NCBI GenBank assembly: GCA_038227745.1
Contig: JBBRPS010000710.1
Coordinates: forward strand, 1-5,242
Direction: 5' to 3'
Origin: DASPXY01 sp038227745
GTDB taxonomy: Bacteria > Planctomycetota > Planctomycetia > Gemmatales > Gemmataceae
Length of the DNA: 5,242 nt
Shown here: positions 1 to 5,242 of the stretch, piece by piece
How positions within the stretch are numbered: position 1 is the stretch's first letter
Layout: each line of letters begins with the position of its first letter
Notes under the pieces: model-generated
Told to the model about the DNA's origin: nothing
What the model saw: only the letters and a program-made list of their open reading frames with translations
Databases searched by the model: none
Translations under genes and position numbers: made by a program

Positions 1-43
1 GGAGAACCGCGTGCGGCCGACACCCAGCCGCACGCGGTTCTCC
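1..43 (+). other. Perfect 17-bp inverted repeat (hairpin) ahead of the hydrolase gene
   Basis: Bases 1-17 are exactly complementary to bases 27-43, leaving a 9-nt loop (18-26). Such a long, GC-rich perfect stem would be very stable in RNA. No T-run follows it, so it is not a classical intrinsic terminator, although it could end an upstream transcript in a GC-rich genome or act as a leader structure for the hydrolase gene. Its left arm begins at the first base of the window, so the stem may extend further upstream. It ends 8 nt before the ribosome binding site of the next gene. Confidence 0.6.
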
Positions 44-56
44 GAACCGCGGAGAA
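38..56 (+). promoter_or_regulatory. Ribosome binding site inside a second, competing hairpin
   Basis: GGAG at 51-54 lies 7 nt before the ATG at 62 and is the best ribosome binding site here, which decides the start of the hydrolase. The same bases form the right arm of a 7-bp stem (38-44 with 50-56, loop 45-49). Bases 38-43 are also the end of the right arm of the 1-43 hairpin, so the two stems cannot form together. The pairing is seen directly; control of translation by it is inferred. Confidence 0.5.
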
Positions 57-61
57 ACGAG

Positions 62-1156
62 ATGCAGGCTGCGGCGAGAACGCCCCTGGGAGTGTCACCG
101 GTGGACTTGCTCTGGATCGGGCTGTACGTCGTGGGCGGCGCGGCTCTGCTCGTGGTGCTGGCCAGCACACTCTTCTACCTGTACTTGCGCTACAGGTACA
201 TCGACAACGTCGTCCGCATCTTCGAGGAGAAGCCGCTCTTCATCATCCCGCGCGGCCAGCCGACGCCCGACGCCGAGGAGGTCCGCCTTCCGGCGTTCGA
301 TGGCCTGAACCTGTGCGGCTGTTACTGGCGGACGACGGCGCCGCAGCGCAAGGGGGTGATCCTGTTCGGCCTGGAGTTCGGCTCGAACCGCTGGTCGGCG
401 GCCCCGTACTGCGAGTTCTTGCGCCAGGCCGGCTTCGACATCTTCACGTTCGAGCCGCGCTGCCAGGGCGACAGCGATCGCCTGCCTGGCTACGAACCGC
501 TGCAGTGGGTGACGGCGTTCGAGGTCCGCGACTTCGAGTCGGCCCTGAACTACCTGCGCGGCCGGCCCGACGCCGACCCGCGCGGCGTGGGCCTGTTCGG
601 CCTCAGCAAGGGTGGCGGCGCCGGCCTGCTCGCCGCGGCGCGCGCGCCGTACGTCCGCTGCTTTGTCACGGACGGCATCTTCGCGACGCACACGACGATG
701 GTGCCGTACATGAGGAAGTGGATCGCCATCTACAACAAGCGTTTACGGGTCCAGAGACTGCTGCCGACGTTCGTCTACAGCCTGATCGCCCGCGACGCCG
801 TGCGGCGCATCCAGCGCAAGCGCCACTGCCACTTCCCGCACCTGGAGCGGCTGATCGCCCGACTGGCGCCGCGGCCGCTGCTAATGATCCACGGTGGCGG
901 CGACACCTACATCAAGCCCGAGATGGCCCGCGACCTGTTCGACCGCGCCCGCGCGCCGAAGGAGTTCTGGCTGGTCGAGGGCGCCAAGCACAACCAGGCG
1001 TTCCACCTGGCGACGGACGAGTACCAGCGGCGCGTGCTGACGTTCTTCCTGACCCACCTGGCGGACGAGGCGGGAGCGGCGCCGGCGACCGGGGAAGTCG
1101 CGCCCGCGGACGGCAGGAGCCAGCGTGTTTCTCCCTCGGTGAGTTCCACGAACTGA
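62..1156 (+). CDS. Membrane-anchored alpha/beta-hydrolase (serine hydrolase), substrate unknown
   Basis: A 364-residue protein. An open frame continues upstream to a GTG at 11, but that codon lies inside a perfect hairpin; the ATG at 62 has GGAG 7 nt before it and is preferred. Residues about 14-42 are a hydrophobic segment followed by basic/aromatic RYRY, so the protein probably has a single N-terminal membrane anchor. The rest reads as an alpha/beta-hydrolase: an R-x-x-G-D-S turn near 133-138, the nucleophile elbow G-L-S-K-G at 180-184 (Ser182), the acid at Asp281 after the H-G-G-G strand end, and His310 in K-H-N. The triad looks complete. The usual HG oxyanion motif near 102-107 is replaced by F-G-L-E-F-G. 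The C-terminal 30 or so residues are low-complexity Ala/Pro/Ser and probably a disordered tail. It lies 59 nt upstream of the GH3 gene, probably in the same operon. It could be an esterase, amidase or acyl-peptidase; the sequence does not tell which. Confidence 0.85.
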   Translation: MQAAARTPLGVSPVDLLWIGLYVVGGAALLVVLASTLFYLYLRYRYIDNVVRIFEEKPLFIIPRGQPTPDAEEVRLPAFDGLNLCGCYWRTTAPQRKGVILFGLEFGSNRWSAAPYCEFLRQAGFDIFTFEPRCQGDSDRLPGYEPLQWVTAFEVRDFESALNYLRGRPDADPRGVGLFGLSKGGGAGLLAAARAPYVRCFVTDGIFATHTTMVPYMRKWIAIYNKRLRVQRLLPTFVYSLIARDAVRRIQRKRHCHFPHLERLIARLAPRPLLMIHGGGDTYIKPEMARDLFDRARAPKEFWLVEGAKHNQAFHLATDEYQRRVLTFFLTHLADEAGAAPATGEVAPADGRSQRVSPSVSSTN

Positions 1157-1159
1157 GGG
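1133..1159 (+). other. Bulged inverted repeat across the hydrolase stop codon
   Basis: Bases 1133-1137 pair with 1155-1159 and bases 1142-1146 pair with 1150-1154, giving ten base pairs in two blocks, with a 4-nt bulge (1138-1141) and a 3-nt loop (1147-1149). The stop codon TGA (1154-1156) is part of the right arm. There is no T-run, so termination is unlikely; it may be an mRNA stability or coupling element, or chance in GC-rich DNA. Confidence 0.3.
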
Positions 1160-1175
1160 CCGCCCGCCCGGGCGG
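1160..1175 (+). other. Short GC-only hairpin in the hydrolase-GH3 gap
   Basis: CCGCCC at 1160-1165 pairs with GGGCGG at 1170-1175 around a 4-nt loop; within it, 1164-1175 is a perfect 12-bp palindrome. A further 5-bp stem can form between 1177-1181 and 1191-1195. No T-run follows. It could weaken readthrough into the GH3 gene or protect the upstream message, but such short GC palindromes also occur by chance in this base composition. Confidence 0.3.
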
Positions 1176-1215
1176 ACTCGGTGACGGGCCCCGAGCACGT
1201 TGACGGGGGAGGTCC

Positions 1216-2907
1216 ATGTTCTACTGGCTGCTGCGCAAGTTCCTCGGTAAACTGATCGCCCTGCCGGTGCGCCGGCAACTGGCGGCGTTCGAGGCCGCCA
1301 CCCACAATCCCCGCGAGGTCCAGGAGGCGCTGCTCCGCCGCATCCTCGCCGCTCAAACCGATACCGATTTCGGCCGCGCGCACCACTTCGCCGACGTCCG
1401 CACCGTCGCCGACTTTCGCCACAACCTTCCCGTCGCCGCCTACGAGTACTTCGAGCCGTACATCGCCCGCGTGCAGCGCGGCGAGTTCCGCGCCCTGCTC
1501 GCGGACCGGCAGATCCACATGTTCGCCCTGACGAGCGGCACGACCGCGGCGCGGAAGTTCATCCCGGTGACGGCGCAGTATCTTGCCGACTACAAGCGCG
1601 GCTGGAACCTGTGGGGCCTGAAGGTTTTCCGCGACCACCCCGAGGTCAAGCTGCGGCCGATCGTGCAGCTGTCGAGCGACTGGCAGGAGTTCACCACGCC
1701 CGCGGGCATCCCGTGCGGCAGCGTCACCGGCCTGACGGCGACGATGCAGAAAAAGATCATCCGCTGGCTCTACTGCGTGCCGGCGTGCGTCGGCCGCGTC
1801 AAGGACTCCGCCGCCAAGTATTACGTGGCCCTGCGCCTGAGCCTGCCGCGGCACGTCGGCATGATCATCGCCGCCAACCCGAGCACGCTGGTCAACCTCG
1901 CGCGCGCCGGCGACCAGGAGAAGGAGAGCCTGATCCGCGACCTGTACGACGGCACACTGAGCGAACGCTTCGACATCGCCCCGGACATCCGCGCCGCGCT
2001 GCGCCACAAGACGGGCAAGCGCCACCCGGAGCGGGCGCGCGAACTGGAGGAGATCGTCCGCCGCACCGGCACGCTCTACCCGCGCGACTACTGGCCGAAG
2101 GACTGCCTCATCGGCAACTGGATGGGCGGCAGCGTCGGCGCCTACCTGCGCCACTTCCCGCGCTACTACGGCAGCACGCCCATCCGCGACATCGGCCTGC
2201 TGGCCAGCGAGGGCCGCATGAGCATCCCGCTGGCCGACGGCACGCCCAGCGGCGTGCTCGACGTGACGACGCACTACTTTGAATTCATCCCCGAGGAGGA
2301 GGGCGACAGCAAGACGCCGACGGTGCTGGCCGCGCACGAGCTGCAGGAGGGCAAGTCGTACTTCATCCTGCCGACGACGGCGTTCGGCCTGTACCGCTAC
2401 AACATCCATGACGTGGTGCGCGTGACGGGCTTCCACAACAAGACGCCGCTGATCGAGTTCCTCAGCAAGGGTGCCCACTTCGCGAACATCACGGGCGAGA
2501 AGCTGTCGGAATACCACGTATCCGGAGCGATGAAGGACGTGCTGAACCGGCTGAACGTGAACCTGACGACGTACAGCCTGGCGCCGTGCTGGAGCGACGA
2601 GCAGCCGTACTACGGCCTATTCGTGGAACGCGGCGACCTCGCGGGCCGGGAGGAGGGCCTGCGCCTGGCGGAGGCGCTGGACCGGCGCCTGGGCGAAGTG
2701 AACGTGGAGTACGCGACCAAGCGCGAGAGCCGGCGGCTCGGGCCGGTGCGCTTGCAGATGCTGCCGACGGGCGCCTGGCCGCAGTGGGACCGTGCACGGC
2801 TGGCGCGGACGGGCGGCAGTCTGGAGCAGTACAAGCACCCGTGCCTGATCGCCGACCCGAAGTTCCGCGAGACGATCGCCGTCGAGGAGGAACTGGTCGG
2901 CGTTTGA
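1216..2907 (+). CDS. GH3-family protein (acyl-acid amido-synthetase-like, adenylate-forming)
   Basis: A 563-residue protein that resembles the GH3 family over its whole length. Plant GH3 enzymes use ATP to adenylate a carboxylic acid hormone such as auxin or jasmonate and then join it to an amino acid; bacterial members are widespread but mostly uncharacterised. Visible motifs are the ATP-binding loop T-S-G-T-T-A-A-R-K-F at 106-115, the second motif ending in A-S-E-G at 330-333 (Glu332), and the third motif Y-R-Y-N-I-H-D-V-V at 393-401 (Asp399). T-G-E-K-L-S-E at 426-432 follows, and the C-terminal E-Q-Y-K-H-P at 537-542 matches the family's conserved Q-[FY]-K-x-P segment (Lys540). All core elements are in the expected order and the length is normal, so it looks complete and active. 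There is no signal peptide; the first 20 residues are amphipathic and basic, so it is probably cytoplasmic. The ATG at 1216 follows GGAGG at 1208-1212 with a short 3-nt spacer. The acid and amine substrates cannot be predicted. Confidence 0.93.
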   Translation: MFYWLLRKFLGKLIALPVRRQLAAFEAATHNPREVQEALLRRILAAQTDTDFGRAHHFADVRTVADFRHNLPVAAYEYFEPYIARVQRGEFRALLADRQIHMFALTSGTTAARKFIPVTAQYLADYKRGWNLWGLKVFRDHPEVKLRPIVQLSSDWQEFTTPAGIPCGSVTGLTATMQKKIIRWLYCVPACVGRVKDSAAKYYVALRLSLPRHVGMIIAANPSTLVNLARAGDQEKESLIRDLYDGTLSERFDIAPDIRAALRHKTGKRHPERARELEEIVRRTGTLYPRDYWPKDCLIGNWMGGSVGAYLRHFPRYYGSTPIRDIGLLASEGRMSIPLADGTPSGVLDVTTHYFEFIPEEEGDSKTPTVLAAHELQEGKSYFILPTTAFGLYRYNIHDVVRVTGFHNKTPLIEFLSKGAHFANITGEKLSEYHVSGAMKDVLNRLNVNLTTYSLAPCWSDEQPYYGLFVERGDLAGREEGLRLAEALDRRLGEVNVEYATKRESRRLGPVRLQMLPTGAWPQWDRARLARTGGSLEQYKHPCLIADPKFRETIAVEEELVGV

Positions 2908-3053
2908 TATCGGCGTCCCGTGGCCCAACCACCTCATAGTACACGACTCCTACCCCCTTCCACAGCGCGACCGCAACTGCCATTCCGACAGGGTGACGGA
3001 CCCCGCCGCGCAAACTTGGCAGGGTCGCCCATAAACCGCCATCCTCGTCAATA

Positions 3054-3082
3054 TTGCAAGTTGTTTCGTGTGAACTGCTTAT
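3054..3082 (+). promoter_or_regulatory. Candidate housekeeping-type promoter for groES-groEL
   Basis: TTGCAA (3054-3059) is followed after 17 nt by GCTTAT (3077-3082), matching the sigma-70 consensus boxes at 4 of 6 and 3 of 6 positions. It sits in the most AT-rich part of the gap, about 105 nt before the groES start. The match is weak and the leader would be long, so this is only the best candidate by eye. Confidence 0.25.
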
Positions 3083-3172
3083 GGCGACAATCGGTTCCGG
3101 GCATGGGACTTGCTTACTGGCATTTCCCATCGAATTCTCGGAAAAGCGCCGTCGTCCACGCGAACCACACGC

Positions 3173-3178
3173 GGGAGG
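3173..3178 (+). promoter_or_regulatory. groES ribosome binding site
   Basis: GGGAGG lies 9 nt before the ATG at 3188, a strong and well-placed Shine-Dalgarno match that fixes the groES start. Confidence 0.85.
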
Positions 3179-3187
3179 TAATTCGCC

Positions 3188-3484
3188 ATGAACGTCAAGC
3201 CGCTGGGAGATCGGATCGTCGTCCGCCGTTTCGAGGCCGAGGACAAGACCGCGGGCGGCATCCTGCTGCCGGACACCGCCAAGAACAAGCCGCAGAAAGG
3301 CACGGTGCTGGCCGTCGGCCCCGGTAAGCTCCTCAAGGACGGCAGCCGTCACGGCCTGCAGGTGAAGTCGGGCGACACCGTCCTGTTCACCGCCTGGGCC
3401 GGCGATGAGTTTAACCAGACCTCGACCCGGGACGCCCTCCTCGTCATGCGCGAGGAAGACGTCCTTGCCGTCGTCGATGAGTAA
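3188..3484 (+). CDS. groES: Co-chaperonin GroES (Hsp10, Cpn10)
   Basis: A 98-residue protein, essentially the usual GroES length (about 95-97). GroES forms a seven-subunit lid that closes the GroEL cavity and helps ATP-driven folding of cytoplasmic proteins. The N-terminal M-N-V-K-P-L-G-D-R-I-V-V block is typical, and the mobile loop spans about 16-33 with the GroEL-binding hydrophobic triplet I-L-L at 25-27 after G-G. V-L-A-V-G-P-G at 39-45 leads into the roof loop, and the C-terminal E-D-V-L-A-V-V is characteristic. The stretch A-W-A-G-D-E-F at 69-75 differs from the K-Y-G-G-T-E-V type seen in many bacteria, but keeps the G/E spacing. It is the first gene of the groESL pair, 87 nt ahead of groEL. 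The identification is firm. Confidence 0.97.
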   Translation: MNVKPLGDRIVVRRFEAEDKTAGGILLPDTAKNKPQKGTVLAVGPGKLLKDGSRHGLQVKSGDTVLFTAWAGDEFNQTSTRDALLVMREEDVLAVVDE

Positions 3485-3494
3485 GAAGTAAGGA

Positions 3495-3522
3495 AAGCCC
3501 ACGGGGCGCGACCCGTGGGCTT
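3495..3522 (+). terminator. Terminator-like stem-loop between groES and groEL
   Basis: Bases 3495-3505 pair perfectly with 3512-3522 (11 bp, AAGCCCACGGG on the left arm) around a 6-nt loop (3506-3511). The tail after the stem is only partly T-rich, with T at 3524, 3526 and 3528. The position, 10 nt after the groES stop and 49 nt before the groEL start, suggests a partial terminator or an mRNA processing/stabilising structure that sets the ratio of the two messages. It cannot be a full stop unless groEL has its own promoter, and none is evident in the 49 nt that follow. Confidence 0.65.
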
Positions 3523-3562
3523 GTCTCTCCCCGAAATCAACCCGTTGGACCATTTATCAACC

Positions 3563-3567
3563 GGAGG
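3563..3567 (+). promoter_or_regulatory. groEL ribosome binding site
   Basis: GGAGG precedes the ATG at 3572 with a 4-nt spacer. This decides the start: an in-frame GTG at 3515 lies inside the intergenic hairpin and would add 19 residues absent from GroEL proteins. Confidence 0.85.
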
Positions 3568-3571
3568 AAGA

Positions 3572-5194
<1,623 letters not shown>

Positions 5195-5198
5195 ACCT

Positions 5199-5223
5199 GC
5201 GGGAGACGGTACGTCCCCCGTTT
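5199..5223 (+). terminator. Probable terminator of the groES-groEL operon
   Basis: Bases 5200-5203 pair with 5217-5220 and 5205-5208 pair with 5212-5215, with one A/C mismatch (5204/5216) and a 3-nt loop (5209-5211). A G-T wobble (5199/5221) can extend it. It begins 5 nt after the groEL stop and is followed by TTT at 5221-5223. The T-run is short, so efficiency is uncertain. Confidence 0.5.
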
Positions 5224-5225
5224 AG

Positions 5226-5235
5226 CCGCGAGCGG
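5226..5235. repeat. Short palindrome at the window edge, possibly the start of a dispersed repeat
   Basis: CCGC (5226-5229) and GCGG (5232-5235) form an inverted repeat with a 2-nt centre, directly after TTTAG and followed by a GTGAGC-type sequence. This composition resembles REP-like palindromic units found between genes in GC-rich genomes. Only one arm set is visible before the window ends, so the assignment is tentative. Confidence 0.25.
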
Positions 5236-5242
5236 TGAGCCA

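Larger units (their letters stand above)
2908..3187. other. Intergenic region with probable groESL promoter, no gene seen
   Basis: These 280 nt contain no convincing gene: the open frames crossing them are shadows without a matching ribosome binding site or recognisable protein. The middle is much more AT-rich than the flanking genes (about 42% GC over 3041-3090), as expected of a promoter region. No CIRCE operator (TTAGCACTC, 9-nt spacer, GAGTGCTAA) is present. No strong terminator follows the GH3 gene; the best stem is only 4 bp (2920-2923 with 2929-2932), so readthrough into groES is possible. An 8-bp palindrome CAATATTG lies at 3049-3056, and a 5-bp inverted repeat (TTTCC at 3123-3127, GGAAA at 3140-3144) lies upstream of groES. 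Confidence 0.6.

Noticed and set aside
11..61. Upstream GTG start for the hydrolase
   Set aside because: The GTG lies inside a perfect 17-bp hairpin with no ribosome binding site visible, whereas ATG at 62 has GGAG at a 7-nt distance.
313..1203. Second + strand open frame within the hydrolase gene
   Set aside because: The Arg/Pro/Ala-rich product is typical of a shifted frame in GC-rich DNA; the hydrolase frame contains the complete catalytic triad.
907..2517. Long minus-strand open frame of 536 codons opposite the hydrolase end and most of GH3
   Set aside because: Its product is low-complexity Arg/Ala/Val-rich with no recognisable domain, as expected opposite a GC-rich coding gene, and the + strand GH3 protein has clear family motifs.
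3109..3132. Heat-shock sigma-32-like promoter (CTTGCTT followed by TCCCAT)
   Set aside because: The spacer is about 9 nt, shorter than the known range, the -35 match is partial, and use of a sigma-32 type factor in this lineage is not established.
2908..3187. CIRCE operator, tRNA or small RNA gene in the gap before groES
   Set aside because: No TTAGCACTC/GAGTGCTAA pair, no cloverleaf-like arrangement and no strong structured element could be found by eye.
2489..3553. Minus-strand open frame spanning the GH3 end, the gap and groES
   Set aside because: It runs opposite two firmly identified genes and shows no domain or conserved motif.
3515..3571. Upstream GTG start for groEL
   Set aside because: The codon lies in the right arm of the intergenic hairpin and adds residues foreign to GroEL; ATG at 3572 has GGAGG just before it and gives the canonical N-terminus.

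Overview
The window is a GC-rich bacterial stretch with four genes on the + strand: a membrane-anchored alpha/beta-hydrolase (62-1156), a GH3-family acyl-acid amido-synthetase-like protein (1216-2907), the co-chaperonin groES (3188-3484) and the chaperonin groEL (3572-5194). The high GC content, strong C/G-ending codon bias, a bacterial GH3 protein, and a GroEL ending in a short acidic/aromatic tail without a GGM repeat fit a planctomycete, perhaps of the Gemmata type. That assignment is an inference from overall character; no rRNA or phylogenetic marker other than GroEL is present to confirm it.

Layout. Positions 1-56 hold a perfect 17-bp inverted repeat and a second, overlapping inverted repeat that covers the ribosome binding site of the hydrolase. 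The hydrolase and GH3 genes follow, only 59 nt apart, and probably form a two-gene transcription unit; several short inverted repeats cluster at their junction. Next is a 280-nt gap (2908-3187), clearly more AT-rich than the genes, with no recognisable gene. It most likely carries the groESL promoter, and no CIRCE operator is visible in it. groES and groEL are separated by 87 nt that contain an 11-bp terminator-like stem-loop. After groEL there is an imperfect hairpin followed by TTT, probably the operon terminator, and then the first bases of what may be a dispersed palindromic repeat running off the window edge.

Function. groES and groEL form the housekeeping protein-folding machine. The GH3 protein has the adenylate-forming motifs expected of an enzyme that activates a carboxylic acid and conjugates it to an amine, and the hydrolase has an intact Ser-Asp-His triad behind a membrane anchor. 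Together they could act on one small-molecule conjugate, but nothing in the sequence identifies the substrate. The coding content belongs to known families. The less ordinary signals are the RNA-structure candidates at 1-56 and 3495-3522, the hydrolase/GH3 pairing and the groESL control region.
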